Positions 1 through 12,311 are shown, counted from the first letter of the stretch. The stretch is DNA of 64,000 nt from Aspergillus flavus (GCF_009017415.1 NC_092403.1:2108001-2172000); one strand, 5' to 3'. Notes: generated by a model not told the origin, from the sequence alone. Made by a program: numbers and translations.

Positions 1-50
1 AATATTTTACAGGAGAGCCATGTCTTTTTAACTCCCCCCACCAATTATAG

Positions 51-2033
51 GTTGTGTCCCCAGTTCCTAGCCGTGCCGATAGCAGAGCGGAGCTCGATGA
101 CCTGATCTCACGTCTGGTGGACCGTCCCGGGTCGGCGTCCATAAGCCACGCAGATGGCCCCTCACGCAAAGGGAGCAGGCCGAATTCAGTGATTAGCGCT
201 AGCCAAGTGAGCGGAGACCATGCCGAGGCTTTTATCCCTGCTGCGCGACCAGTTTCGCACTCGATCGCCGTCCAAACTGTCGGTGCAGAGCCATATCCTA
301 CAGCACCAGCCCCTGAACCAAAACCCGAAATTGTTACATACAGCAAAGGAGTCCAGACGGATGACTCCAAACAACCACAAGGTACTTTATCGGTAGAATC
401 CGATGACGAAGATGGGCAGGATCCTACAGGCACAGGTAAACGCCTAAGCAAGAAGGAGCGCGAGCGCGACGAAGAGATCCGGAAGAAGCTCCGCGCAGAA
501 ATCGAGGAGGAATTGCTAGCTACGCAACAGAAGGCAGAACATGACGCCGAGGATGACTCTTCAAAACTGCGGTATCCATTGCGCACACTGGATGATGACG
601 AACTGAAGGCTGTGACTTCTTCCGAGGATTTCCTGGACTTCGTCGAACGTTCCGCAAAGGTTATTGAGCGTGCTCTCGATGAGGAATATGACGTACTAGC
701 GGATTATGAGCTTGGTGGACTTGATGGCGACGTGGAGGAAGATGACGAACATGGAAAGAAAAGGAGAGGCATCAGAGAGGTTTGCCAGTTTTGGGACGAA
801 CGATGGAGCAAGAAGCGCATGATCAGCGACGTGAGCTTTTCTCCAAAGGTCTGTCACCATCGAAATTATTTTTTACCTTGTTATGCATCGCTGACTCGTC
901 ACATATAGTTCCCAGAGCTTGTTTTAGCTGCATACACCAAAAACCCATCTGCTCCCCATGAACCGGACGGCCTGGTTCAGATTTGGAACCAACACCTGCA
1001 ATCCCGCCCCGAGTATGTGTTCCATTCTACATCCGATATCTTGGCGGCCAAGTTCTCCCCATTCCACCCTAATCTTATCGTCGGCGGTTCATATTCCGGG
1101 CAGGTCCTGCTTTGGGATACTCGGTCATCGCGCGCAGGTGGTGGTGCACCGGTACAGAAGACGCCTCTGACTGGTTCTGGGCACACTCATCCAGTTTATA
1201 GCATCTCAATCATCGGCACACAAAATGCTCATAATATACTTACTGCGTCTACGGATGGCGTAGTTTGTGGCTGGACTGTTGATATGCTGTCTCAACCTCA
1301 AGAATATCTCGAACTTTCTACTCCCCCGCCATCTAAAACCGAAGACCTCGCCCCCACGACCATGTCATTCCCACAATCCGATCCGACATTCTTTATCGTT
1401 GGTACAGAAGAAGGCGGGATTTACCCCTGCCATCGCTACGACCGAGCCGGTGCTAAGGCCGGAACCGACCACCGCCTCGCGTATCGTGGCCATGCGGCCC
1501 CTATCATGTCTACTGCCTTCCACCCGGCACGGGGCCCCGTTGATCTGGGAGACCTGATGCTAAGCTCTAGTTTGGATTGGAGCGTGAAGCTATGGCGTGT
1601 TCGGCCACCAGCAACCACAGCACCGGCCACCTCGGCCATCGCGGCGACACAGGTTGTATCTCCGATTCTGGACATTAACCGTGAAGACGTTGTCTATGAT
1701 GCCCGGTGGTCTCCCCACCGCCCTGGAGTTTTCTCCCTTGTCGACGGTGCTGGAAACCTCGAAATTTGGGACCTCTACACGGATACGGAAGTACCAGTTG
1801 TGCGGACCACGCCGTCCAAGGGCCGTGGTGGCATTTTGACGAGTAGTCTCAACAAGGTGGCCTGGGAGGAACGCGAAGGAAGGCGGATTGCCACAGGTGG
1901 ATTAGATGGGGTTGTCACCGTATTTGAGGTAGGGAAGGGTCTTAGTGGTACTCCTGAAGATGTGCCAGCCGAGGAATGGGCCGGAGTGAAGCGACTGGTT
2001 GGGGGACTAGAGCAAAAGGACCGGATCAACTGA
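51..2033 (+). CDS. Cytoplasmic dynein intermediate chain, 3' part (partial)
   Basis: Subunit of the dynein-1 motor that links the heavy chain to dynactin and cargo, important for nuclear migration in hyphae. The gene enters from the left: an acceptor TAG at 48-50 opens the first visible exon (51-848). A 60-nt intron (849-908) follows, and the last exon runs 909-2033. The N-terminal part has the family's KGVQTDD motif, a charged coiled-coil-like stretch (KKERERDEEIRKKLRAEIEE) and an acidic linker. The C-terminal half carries WD40 repeats, with strands such as GQVLLWDTR, LDWSVKLWRV and NLEIWDLYTD. The true start and the usual coiled-coil N-terminus lie outside the window. The family identification is firm and the 5' boundary is only a splice-site inference. 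Confidence 0.9.
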
Positions 2034-3672
2034 CGTGATAATTGGGTTTGTGATTGGCATAGATCGCTTCGCCTTCTAAACTCCAGTGAGACGGTCAATG
2101 TGATTTGACTCCAGACTTTGTGCGGGGAGTGTTGATCCCCCGTTGCCAGAACGCCGCAAGATCTTCATGCGCAGGCTACCGTCCAGTTGCTACAGCATAG
2201 TAGCTTCCCCTACTTTCCCTTGCTCATTTTGTGTCAGATTTCCTTGCATGGCGTCTTTATTTAGTTTTTATCATATACCCCTCGGGCAGCTGTTGATGTA
2301 TGTATGCATTTGTTGGACCAGGAAGGCGGGTTCTCTGGATTTATACTCGACCTGACTTAGAAGGGCATTAAAATGTAAATATTCTACTTTCGAGATATTT
2401 TCGGTATCCAGCAAGACAAGTAGGGGTATCCATGCCATATGTGTCGCCATATTCCTGTATGTCTCAAGCCGACATGAGCTGCCGTGTTGGACGGTATCAA
2501 AAATGGCTCATAGCCCGCAGGGATCTCTCGGCACTACGGTTCCCGATATGGCCCGCATGGACATGGATTTGCCCATCTAGGATATGTTACGTGATAGGTA
2601 ACACTTGGGCATCTCGTAGATGAGTACGGAGTACTATCGGACCACAACTGCCAGACGAAGGAGTTGGTCACAAGTGACATGGACACTATTTTAGTGAAAG
2701 TCACTAATACAGTGAAGTATAATTTCAAAAGGTTGTCTGATCTCGTTGTATCGTTTCTGGAATCTGCGCGCATGACGGAGAGGCCCCAGCCCCATGATGG
2801 TATTAGGGTCCTTGGACCATAAGTTCCATTTCGGGCCATTTAGAGAGGGAAAATTGTGTCTGGCATGCATCCACGGCTATATTGGAGGGAATATACCTTG
2901 CCATGACTGATCACTCACCGCTAATCTTCTGGTCCGATCCTTTACGGCATATGCGGTTTCAGTGCTTAGTCCTCATGGTTAAGCTTCACAAGTATTTGGA
3001 GAAAAGTCAACACCTGAGGGGGTCAAATGATAAAGTTTCCGTCGATGGCCAGCAAATTCTCCTAGAGACGGGAAACTGAATGTAACTAGCCGGTAGAGTA
3101 AAAAAGGAACCAGCAGAAGAGCAACGTTCCAGTTCGTCACATATCTATCCGAGGTCTGCAAAAATGACGCACGGATTGCAGACCTGTCGGAGGATATCCA
3201 GGACTCCAATCCGACCGTTCCCAAGCGAGGTCATTCATTCCGATCACAGACTCAAAAGTTGGAGAGTTTGATTGTCATCAGGGGATCGACACGGGAACCT
3301 GATGCCTTGCATGGCACATGCCTGAGAGGAATCAATAATTGGAACGATGGCGGATTAGGGCTTGCAAGTCTGTTGACTCTAGACCGAATGAGAGGGGAAG
3401 AGTTAAGCCCCTTGCGGTATGGAGTTGCCGTGATGCCGAGTCTTTCCCCAGCCAATCCACTGACCTCCTCCAACCATGAGACCGCATGCCGACCACCAAT
3501 GGAGCCTTTGGGCCTGAGGCTTGCCCCACCTGCAAAAGGGTCCTTATCGATTGTCGACCCCACGGCAAACTACACCTACTACTAACTAGTAACTACTGTG
3601 TGATACAAACTCACATTCAACCCTCGTCGACTTCTGCAAGGAAGCTAACTGATAGCACCACTGCATTCCATC
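2034..3672. other. Intergenic region between dynein chain and phosphoesterase genes
   Basis: About 1.6 kb holding the 3' end of the dynein gene and the promoter of the phosphoesterase. Only short overlapping open frames without recognisable domains, signal peptides or splice structure are present. I see no RNA gene or mobile element here. Confidence 0.5.
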
Positions 3673-5254
3673 ATGCAATGGCAACCACCTTCGGCCCCAC
3701 GTGGCCCATCAAAGCCCGAATTGCAGCCGATCCTCAGGCCTGATCGGGTTATACAGGAGGATGGACTTGCTCATATAAAGGCGGGGACCTGGTCACCAGA
3801 AACACCACGTCGTCCCTGGCTGCGCACGACTCTTATCACGGTGCTGCTGTTCATCATGAGCATCATTTCGTTGCTCGCGTTCTTCTCCCTGGCGCTGGGT
3901 ATCAACGGCCTTCCCCATGCCCGTTCCTCAAGCCCTTCGTACGGCAAGCCGGTAAACCCTATCAAGGACACTCCGATTAAGAACGTGGTATGTTTTGCTT
4001 GCTGTCATTTACTGAATGGTTAGCCTTCCCGACCTTCAGTACTAAGTAACACTATAGGTGGTATTGGTCGAGGAGAACCTGAGTTTTGACGTGTTTGCTG
4101 GTGGCTTGACATACAACGCCAAAATTGATGGGTTGGTCAACCGCGAGTACTGCAACCCATCAAACGCTTCAGATCCATTCTCAGAGAAGGTTTGCGCCAA
4201 ACCGATCGCGAAGAATGTGGCCCCCGATGATCCGGACCACAGCATTACCGGTGGTAACCAGCAGGTGTATAGCACCTATCACCCCAACGCGAAGAATGAC
4301 ATGCCTGGCATGCAGGGCTTCGTAACAGAGCAGATTGTCTCTTACGGGCTCGGCTCCGATTTGAGTCGCGCTGCCGAGGTCATTAACTACTACACGCCGG
4401 ACCACGTGCCGGTTTTCAATGCCATGGCCGAGAACTTTGTGCTCTTTGACCGCTGGTTCGCAGCGGTTCCGGGGCCGACCAACCCCAACCGTGCGTATCT
4501 GACTTCGGGCACCTCGCACGGTCACGGTCAAAATGACCACGACTTCGATATCTCCAACTTGCCTCAGGTGTCTATCTTCGAACAGCTCTCGGCCGCCGGC
4601 ATTAGCTGGATCAACTATTCCAACACCACTGGTTTTCTTCCAGATTCTTTGTTCTACCAGTGGACTGCCAAGAGCGGCAAGGGTACCACCAACGTGAAGT
4701 CTATTGACCAGTTTTTCAATGATGCTAAGGCCGGTACGCTGCCTCAATTTACCTGGATTAACCCAGAATGCTGTTCGTATATGTCCTTCCACCCCCCTTC
4801 TCCAATCAACATGGGCGAGGGCTTCATTAAGAGCATCTACGAGGCGTTGCGCTCTTCCCCGCAGTGGAACGAGACGCTGTTCATCCTGACATTTGATGAG
4901 CACGGTGGTTTTGCCGACCATGTGTCTCCTCCTGAGAATGTGCCGGCTGGCGATAACCTGACGTATACCGAAACGGCCAAGGACGGCCAAGAGGCTACCT
5001 TCCATTTCGACCGTTTGGGTATCAGAGTACCTACCGTTCTGATGTCTCCATGGGTGGGCAAAGGCGTGGTTCAGAATAGCCCGGCTGACCAGCCTAACGA
5101 ATTCACCCACACCTCTATTCTCAAATATGTGGCTGAGCTCTGGAACCTGGACATTCTCACTCCTCGCGTCGACTGGTCTCCCAGCTTCCGGGGTCTGATC
5201 ACCAACACTTTCCGTGAGACGCCGGAGAAGCTACCTGAGCCGGCTGATTTTTAA
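3673..5254 (+). CDS. Phospholipase C-type phosphoesterase, membrane anchored
   Basis: Member of the phosphoesterase family that includes acid phosphatases and phosphatidylglycerol/phosphatidylcholine phospholipases C. Exons are 3673-3987 and 4058-5254, joined across a 70-nt GTATGT...TAG intron, giving 503 residues. The join creates the family's opening metal-site motif (VVVLVEENLSFD). Other family hallmarks are FDRWFAAVPGPTNPNR, TSGTSHGHG, the histidine motif LTFDEHGGFADHVSPP near the C-terminal third, and HTSILKYV. A hydrophobic segment at about residues 50-74 (LITVLLFIMSIISLLAFFSLAL) with no cleavage site suggests a signal anchor, so the catalytic domain probably faces outside or the lumen. 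Several N-glycosylation sequons support secretion-pathway targeting. Substrate specificity cannot be read from sequence. Confidence 0.9.
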
Positions 5255-5458
5255 AGAAATGAATCTGTACAGTCTAGACTCGATGTCTAGAGCCGCATAT
5301 GACCATGATGACGATATAATTATGACAATAACCGTTTCAATTAAATGAGTCTAGGCAGCCACGAAGGTTTTGCCTTTGTGTGAAAATTCTCTATGCCCAT
5401 CTAGGAAGCATTACACTAGAAAATTGTAAAATTGGCTCAGCCTCCACTGCCTTGAAGT

Positions 5459-5926
5459 CTAGTCAGGGGGAGCCGGGTATATACTCTTCCGTAACTCTGA
5501 GTATAATGTTTGGTACTCGTCAATTGTCCCTATCGTTCGTTGTTCAAATGTTGAACGACCTTCGTTAACAGTCCATAATCGGTTGCCCTGTTCTGTAAAC
5601 GTATTTGGGAGCCGCTCAGCATTTTCCGCCTTGGTATAGGTCTTCTTGTTGTAGGTATACAATGCTACGATGTTGAGGCTGATGGTACCTGATGCTCGGA
5701 GATAAAAAATTAAACACAACACGTTAGGTAACGTTTGATGCAATTTGCCCCTGATCAACGATTGGAACTGGAGGTGATTGGAGACCAAATTCTTCAGCAT
5801 CTTATCTTTGATTGTTAACTCCGAGGGCTCGGGAATAGTTACCCGTTTCCTCTTAGCGGATGCAATAGAGCAAGAAAACGTGCCAAAATACTCAAGAAAG
5901 ACCGCGTCAGACAAGATGAGTGCCAA
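5459..5926 (-). CDS. Uncharacterised open frame, 155 codons (doubtful)
   Basis: An uninterrupted reverse-strand frame between the phosphoesterase and tannase genes. It contains a basic patch (AKRKRVTIPEP) and a polar C-terminus, with no signal peptide, membrane segment or family signature that I recognise. It could be a genuine small gene, a remnant or chance. Its isolation and lack of a recognisable domain keep confidence low. Confidence 0.2.
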   Translation of the reverse strand: MALILSDAVFLEYFGTFSCSIASAKRKRVTIPEPSELTIKDKMLKNLVSNHLQFQSLIRGKLHQTLPNVLCLIFYLRASGTISLNIVALYTYNKKTYTKAENAERLPNTFTEQGNRLWTVNEGRSTFEQRTIGTIDEYQTLYSELRKSIYPAPPD

Positions 5927-6420
5927 GAGAGAGCCAAATCTCGGTCATTGTATCTCCCTTGAATGTTGCTGACATGGTGGCTCGATCATGGATAGCTTTG
6001 CACGCGCAAGGGTCAGGGCTGCATGGAGAGATCAGATAAGGCCGGATCTCAGCCGAACCGGAACATCAGATAACAAAAATTCATCGTCGGACGACCGGAG
6101 ACTACTACTACTACTAGTATCAACTCCGCGGGTCGAGCCTCGAGGAAGACCTTTTGACTTGGCATCTTGCCACGCAACCCGGTGACGACAGCCTGAGTAG
6201 AATTAAGGATGGCAAAGCGTTGATCTGCCGTTTGGTCCACAAGCTTGTTACGAATCCCGAACCTTATGATGCCGAAGACGGTGGTCTCTCAGCCCTAGCC
6301 TTGCAATAAATAGGACAATAGTTTCCCTATGGCTCCTCCTAGATACGACCTCATCATTCGTTTATTCCTTTCGTATCCTTTGAACACTCCTTGACCTCTG
6401 CCATTCTTTTGGTTCGAAAG
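5927..6420. other. Tannase upstream region
   Basis: About 500 bases of presumed promoter and 5' leader for the tannase gene. It includes a short CTA/ACT trinucleotide run near 6100-6116. I see no confident TATA element and no coding signal. Confidence 0.4.
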
Positions 6421-8187
6421 ATGCGCCAACACTCGCGCATGGCCGTTGCTGCTTTGGCAGCAGGAGCGAACGCAGCTTCTTTTACCGATGTGTGCACCGT
6501 GTCTAACGTGAAGGCTGCATTGCCTGCCAACGGAACTCTGCTCGGAATCAGCATGCTTCCGTCCGCCGTCACGGCCAACCCTCTCTACAACCAGTCGGCT
6601 GGCATGGGTAGCACCACTACCTATGACTACTGCAATGTGACTGTCGCCTACACGCATACCGGCAAGGGTGATAAAGTGGTCATCAAGTACGCATTCCCCA
6701 AGCCCTCCGACTACGAGAACCGTTTCTACGTTGCTGGTGGTGGTGGCTTTTCCCTCTCTAGCGATGCTACCGGAGGTCTCGCCTATGGCGCTGTGGGAGG
6801 TGCCACCGATGCTGGATACGACGCATTCGATAACAGCTACGACGAGGTAGTCCTCTACGGAAACGGAACCATTAACTGGGACGCCACATACATGTTCGCA
6901 TACCAGGCACTGGGAGAGATGACCCGGATCGGAAAGTACATCACCAAGGGCTTTTATGGCCAGTCCAGCGACAGCAAGGTCTACACCTACTACGAGGGTT
7001 GCTCCGATGGAGGACGTGAGGGTATGAGTCAAGTCCAGCGCTGGGGTGAGGAGTATGACGGTGCGATTACTGGTGCCCCGGCTTTCCGTTTCGCTCAGCA
7101 ACAGGTTCACCATGTGTTCTCGTCCGAAGTGGAGCAAACTCTGGACTACTACCCGCCTCCATGTGAGTTGAAGAAGATCGTGAACGCCACCATTGCTGCT
7201 TGCGACCCGCTTGATGGAAGAACCGACGGTGTTGTGTCCCGGACGGATCTTTGCAAGCTTAACTTCAATTTGACCTCTATCATCGGTGAGCCTTACTACT
7301 GTGCTGCGGGAACTAGCACTTCGCTTGGTTTCGGCTTCAGCAATGGCAAGCGCAGCAATGTCAAGCGTCAGGCCGAGGGCAGCACCACCAGCTACCAGCC
7401 CGCCCAGAACGGCACGGTCACCGCACGTGGTGTAGCTGTCGCCCAGGCCATCTACGATGGTCTCCACAACAGCAAGGGCGAGCGCGCGTACCTCTCCTGG
7501 CAGATTGCCTCTGAGCTGAGCGATGCTGAGACCGAGTACAACTCTGACACTGGCAAGTGGGAGCTCAACATCCCGTCGACCGGTGGTGAGTACGTCACCA
7601 AGTTCATTCAGCTCCTGAACCTCGACAACCTTTCGGATCTGAACAACGTGACCTACGACACCCTGGTCGACTGGATGAACACTGGTATGGTGCGCTACAT
7701 GGACAGCCTTCAGACCACCCTTCCCGATCTGACTCCCTTCCAATCGTCCGGCGGAAAGCTGCTGCACTACCACGGTGAATCTGACCCCAGTATCCCCGCT
7801 GCCTCCTCGGTCCACTACTGGCAGGCGGTTCGTTCCGTCATGTACGGCGACAAGACGGAAGAGGAGGCCCTGGAGGCTCTCGAGGACTGGTACCAGTTCT
7901 ACCTAATCCCCGGTGCCGCCCACTGCGGAACCAACTCTCTCCAGCCCGGACCTTACCCTGAGAACAACATGGAGATTATGATCGACTGGGTCGAGAACGG
8001 CAACAAGCCGTCCCGTCTCAATGCCACTGTTTCTTCGGGTACCTACGCCGGCGAGACCCAGATGCTTTGCCAGTGGCCCAAGCGTCCTCTCTGGCGCGGC
8101 AACTCCAGCTTCGACTGTGTCAACGACGAGAAGTCGATTGACAGCTGGACCTACGAGTTCCCAGCCTTCAAGGTCCCTGTATACTAG
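6421..8187 (+). CDS. Tannase (tannin acyl hydrolase), secreted
   Basis: Hydrolyses ester and depside bonds of gallotannins to release gallic acid, outside the cell. The ATG at 6421 gives 588 residues, the length I associate with Aspergillus tannase. An in-frame ATG ten codons upstream would spoil the signal peptide. A short signal peptide (about residues 1-18, ending GANA) precedes the mature start ASFTDVC. The serine motif is CSDGGREG at about residue 200, and catalytic Asp and His fit HGESDPS and the late PGAAHCG segment. An internal KR site (SNVKRQAEG) sits between the two halves and matches the known Kex2 processing of fungal tannase into two disulphide-linked subunits. Many N-glycosylation sequons are present. 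There are no introns, and a long antisense frame here is a shadow. Confidence 0.96.
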   Translation: MRQHSRMAVAALAAGANAASFTDVCTVSNVKAALPANGTLLGISMLPSAVTANPLYNQSAGMGSTTTYDYCNVTVAYTHTGKGDKVVIKYAFPKPSDYENRFYVAGGGGFSLSSDATGGLAYGAVGGATDAGYDAFDNSYDEVVLYGNGTINWDATYMFAYQALGEMTRIGKYITKGFYGQSSDSKVYTYYEGCSDGGREGMSQVQRWGEEYDGAITGAPAFRFAQQQVHHVFSSEVEQTLDYYPPPCELKKIVNATIAACDPLDGRTDGVVSRTDLCKLNFNLTSIIGEPYYCAAGTSTSLGFGFSNGKRSNVKRQAEGSTTSYQPAQNGTVTARGVAVAQAIYDGLHNSKGERAYLSWQIASELSDAETEYNSDTGKWELNIPSTGGEYVTKFIQLLNLDNLSDLNNVTYDTLVDWMNTGMVRYMDSLQTTLPDLTPFQSSGGKLLHYHGESDPSIPAASSVHYWQAVRSVMYGDKTEEEALEALEDWYQFYLIPGAAHCGTNSLQPGPYPENNMEIMIDWVENGNKPSRLNATVSSGTYAGETQMLCQWPKRPLWRGNSSFDCVNDEKSIDSWTYEFPAFKVPVY

Positions 8188-8582
8188 TGTGCTTGTATTA
8201 TTACTTGCGACCATCTCCTATATGGAGTGACGAGATTTGGGGATCCCTTAGCTTCTTAGTGAAGTTAATCTTCCCAACTTTTATTCTTCATTTCATGCTT
8301 GCTGAGCAACTGGCTCTTTTGTCTATACATTTTAAGTATTAAACCTTGGTTGAGTGTAAATACTCAAACTGGGGTCAACCGAGACAAACTTATTTTTCTT
8401 CTTTCCACGAAACATTCCATCGAGCTTGTACATAGATAATCGCATAAGACCAATATCACAGTGAAGACCACTTCACCATAACCACACGCAAAAGCCCACC
8501 CACAGACAGTAACCCTCTTCATCTTAAAATATTGATTACCTATTTTTAAACATTACATACTAATCAACCCCTTAAACCCGCA
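8188..8582. other. Convergent intergenic region
   Basis: AT-rich 3' flanks of the tannase and MFS genes, which converge here. No gene, RNA or repeat is evident. Confidence 0.5.
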
Positions 8583-10468
8583 TCAAAGCCCCAAAAACCC
8601 CCTCTTCCTCCCCTTAGCAGACCTAGACCTGGACCTGGACCGTCTCGAGATGGCCGAATTCCTCGTATTAACACGATCGATATCATACGGATTAGCCTCA
8701 TAACCCGCATTCCCGTCACGCATAGTCGACAGCGAGCTCCTACCCCCAGACTCCAACCTCCCCAAATCCTGTCCTCCATCAGCACTCCCCCTCCCCTCAG
8801 CCTGGACCCTAACCTCCTCATCAACAGCCTTCTCCTCCTCCCCCAGAGAGACCGTCTTCTCCGCCAACCTCCTCATAAAATCATCCGCCTCGGCGGCATA
8901 TTTACACTTCCTCCGTATAACAGCCCCATACTTATAAAAAACAAAGGGAAAAGGCACACAAGCAAGAGCCAGAAAAGCAGGAATGCAGGAAGCCCAATGG
9001 ACGCCCAGATTGCGATACATGTAAGTCGTGAAGAGGGGGAATCCGGCACCGAAACAGGATCTGATAATTGAGTTTGCGGCCAGCACGCTAGCAGCGTAGA
9101 TAGTATATGCATCGATAAGATAGGACATGATATTGAGGAAGACAAGAACCATACCGAAGCCGAAGGGGGCGGCGGCGATGATACTGACTATCCAGTGGAC
9201 GGGGGGTGCGTTAGTCCAGGCGAACCAGAAGAGGCCGATGGGGATGGCGATGCTACCGAGCATGGTGGGGGGGAGACGGGCTTCGGGGGGCGCGAAGCCG
9301 TGGTGGGCTTTGTGGATTGCGACGTAGCGTTTGTTGTCATACATGTTTAGAGCGACGGCGAGCATCATGCCGATCATGACGCCGAGGAAGGGGAGAGAAC
9401 CGACGCCTTCGGACCAGCCGCGGAGCTGTTGGAAGACGATTGGGAAGGCGTCGAAGAGCATGTAGAGGGTGCCGTAGATGATGGCCATGTAGGTTGAGAG
9501 AAGGAGGACGATGGGTTCAGCGAAGAGGAGGATCCAGGGGCGGAGAAGGGCGGCGCCGAAAGCGCTTGTCATGGTTACTTTACCGCGTTCGAGCTCGAGT
9601 TTGCTTCGGTGGACTTTGCCGGTTAGGGCTGTGAGGCGGGCGGCGCGTTTGCGGAGGAGTAGTGGTGCGTAGGTTTCGGGCACGAGGAGCGATTCCACGA
9701 TCCAGATTAGGCCGGTGAAGGTTGCGAGGAAGCCTTGTACCCAGCGCCAGCCGGCGTTTTCACCGAGGAAGCCGCCTATTACGGGGCCTAGGGTTGGACC
9801 TGTTTGTTTCTTTTTGTTAGTTGGGGTTGAAGATGGTGTGTGGTGGTGTACGTACCTAGGAACGGCGCGCCGGCGAATAGACTTGTTGCTAGACCTCGTT
9901 CTTCTGCTGGGAAGATATCGGCGATGACGCCTCCGGCGTTTGTTAACGGTGAGGAACCGAATGAGCCAGCGAAGAAGCGCAGGATGATCAACGTCCAGCT
10001 ATTTTGTGCACCGGCGGCGCCGGCACAGAAGAATGCAAGAGCGCCATATGAGACGAAGAAAACGATCTGGCGACCGATCAGTTCACTCAGAGGCGCCCAT
10101 ACTAACGGGCCAACTGCAAAGCCCAGGACGAACAGTGACACGCCGAGCGTGGCCACTTCCTCGCCGATTCCGAAGTGCTTGATGACTTCTTGGATGCCGC
10201 CTGCATAGGCGGAGGAGGAAAGCGAAACACCGAACGTGGCAAATGCAACGGTGATAGTGTAAGCCCATTTCAGGGACTTGTTAAGCAACATCGGATTGCG
10301 GGGATCATTGGGGATCCATTCCACGATGTAGGGGTCATCATCTGTGCCGGAACCCTTGTAAGGGTAGTCGATTATTTCGGGGGTGACGACTCCTTGGTCG
10401 GTGAGTAGGCGCCAATACGGTATTCCCTGGGGCTGGGGGGCTTCGTGGATACAGTCTTCGGAAGCCAT
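8583..10468 (-). CDS. MFS transporter, DHA1 (multidrug/polyamine-type) family
   Basis: A proton-coupled drug:H+ antiporter-type membrane protein, probably in the plasma membrane. Exons on the reverse strand are 10468-9856 and 9799-8583, with a 56-nt intron (GTACGT...CAG), giving 609 residues. The N-terminal cytosolic tail includes the DHA1 signature region (IVEWIPNDPRNPM). It is followed by about twelve membrane segments, a motif-A-like loop (APLSELIGRQ) and the antiporter motif C region (LGPVIGGFLGENAGWRWVQG) that spans the splice junction. The C-terminal tail after about residue 520 is hydrophilic and ends in an Arg/Ser-rich run (RSRSRSRSAKGRKR), which is uncommon for the family and could be a sorting or phosphorylation region. 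Substrate is unknown. Confidence 0.9.
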
Positions 10469-11273
10469 TCCAAGGGGCCTGTGTGGATATAGCTATGCTA
10501 TTGCGCATACTGTGTGGTGAGAAAAAGTAAGAGAAATAGACAAGGATCGAAAATGAAAGGATTATATACGCAATACCGTTGGCTGACACCATGAGATCAA
10601 AATCTGTGAGATGATAACAACTACAGATCATATAATAGAAGAGAAGATGACGAATTGCAACACCATTGGCTTAGAGAGCTGTATACATCGGGTGGTCGCT
10701 CCACTTGGGTGATCCTGCAGCCCGCTTGGGTCCACTCTCCGTCGACTCGGCTTGTACTTCGGCAAGCCGAATTGCATGATCTCGTTCGCGTCGATACCGA
10801 GGCTCGGGTACGGGATTGGACGCAGTAGCCGTCTTCTTAGACAGTTAACTGTGTTCTAGAACGATTACACAGTACGGGGCAGGGTATACATGGCATATAG
10901 TTAAAATAAGCTTCAATCAAGCCCAAAGGTTATTGTAGATCTGTAGGCCCGTAGGGGCCAGGGCACCTGAGCCGCTTAGCTATGTCATTCAATGTTGATT
11001 ATTCTTCGTTCTGGTGCACACATATATATTATATTTGTACTTCCTGACCGGACAGGGCAAGGCATCCTCGGACTTATGCATCTTTTGGAAATAGACAAGA
11101 AATGCTTGTGTCTTGAGAGAGGTATATGTTCCGTCCTCTCATGTCGAGGATATAGTTTATGGCGTGCCTGTGGGCCAATATACAGTAGGTTCTGGTTATA
11201 TTTGCAAGCAAGTTACACACAATGCGCGCAAAGGTGTATAGGAATAATGGAAGAGGACTAAAAAAAAGATATG
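10469..11273. other. Intergenic region upstream of MFS gene
   Basis: Promoter region of the reverse-strand MFS gene plus about 500 bases without recognisable features. One 89-codon forward frame (10992-11261) has no family resemblance and is not annotated. Confidence 0.4.
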
Positions 11274-11347
11274 TGGTCCCAGGGAGGCTCGAACTCTCGA
11301 CTTCTGAGTTATTAGCTCAGCACTCTAACCAACTGAGTTATGGGACC
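11274..11347 (-). tRNA. tRNA-Ile (anticodon AAU)
   Basis: The reverse strand folds as a complete cloverleaf. The acceptor arm GGTCCCA/TGGGACC pairs fully, and the D-arm is ACTC...GAGT with loop AGTTGGTTA. The anticodon stem CTGAG/CTCAG carries loop CTAATAA (anticodon AAT, modified to IAU, decoding isoleucine). The T-loop is TTCGAGC and the discriminator base is A at 11274. There is no intron. One A-C mismatch is visible in the T-stem (GAGAG/CTCCC). CCA is not encoded, as expected in eukaryotes. Confidence 0.95.
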
Positions 11348-12311
11348 AATTCTTGCAAAAAGAAATCCACAATTGGAGTCTAGTTCCAAAATTGGTACGC
11401 CTAGTTTAATTCCCACACTTCGCCCACTTGGCAAACGGCTTCACGATACGTACCTAGGATCCTCTTGGAATGAAAGAAATTCATCAGACAGCAGAGACAA
11501 GATTTCGCAACCAAGGAATGTCATAGCTGACTGTGTCATTTTACTGTGTCATGCTGGTTATTCTTCTTTACCCTAGAGCTCATTAGGCGTTGACTGATGA
11601 ATAGAACTATTGTTCTCATATTTATATATCTCCATACTTAACGAATCTAGCATTGGCCGGAGCATAAAGCATCCACCTATTCTACATCGCTACGCGAGAC
11701 CCTTGCCATGTATGTAAGAGCCATACGATAATATGACCACCCTGTGCCAGTCGAGAAACACCACAATAGTCGTGCGATCCTCAAGAACTGAGGGTCGATG
11801 TCGAAGTATGGCAACCATCACATACTTGACTAAAAAACCTTCAAATAGAGCAGAAGGCTCCCTTGCCTCAGGTTTCGCCTCCCTATCCAATCGATCCATT
11901 GACCTATCACCACGATCTCTTCATCTGAAACAAGCTATTCCTCGAGGAAACGAGGATGCTATCTTAGATGGATGGGACCGGCTGCTAGACCGCGTAGCAG
12001 CCGGCAAACTGGCGCATTGGGATTCTCATATGATCACCGAAAGATCACTATTAGTATCATAGGGTTATAATGTCTAGAATAGAGACAGACGAATGACTCG
12101 TATTATAGCATCCACACATATATAAAAGAGTGACTTATCATTAGTACGTACATGGAACGGTGTCCACATTGCAATGCACAGTGGACATCCGCCAACTAAG
12201 AGATAAAAATTGGAGATAGACATTTTTTGCTTTTGCTTTTGAACAAATTTAGACAGAGAATTAATACTTTTGATGTGACGATCCCATGATCAGTCTTTAG
12301 ATGCTTGTTGT
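11348..12311. other. Intergenic region with one doubtful open frame
   Basis: Nearly 1 kb between the tRNA and the cysteine-rich gene. A forward frame at 11733-12062 (109 codons) has an ordinary-looking end (AILDGWDRLLDRVAAGKLAHWD) but no recognisable domain and no splice support. Nothing else is evident. Confidence 0.35.

Noticed and set aside
54..56. Possible start codon of the dynein intermediate chain at position 54
   Set aside because: The codon is GTG, the frame is open from 51, and a splice acceptor precedes it. The family also has a longer conserved N-terminus, so the true start is upstream.
4181..5110. 309-codon reverse-strand open frame
   Set aside because: Shadow of the phosphoesterase exon 2, rich in His/Arg/Val without any family signature.
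6095..6120. Trinucleotide repeat near the tannase promoter
   Set aside because: Only about five units, ordinary simple-sequence content.
6295..7815. 506-codon reverse-strand open frame
   Set aside because: It is the antisense shadow of the tannase gene; composition reflects the opposite-strand codon bias and no domain is present.
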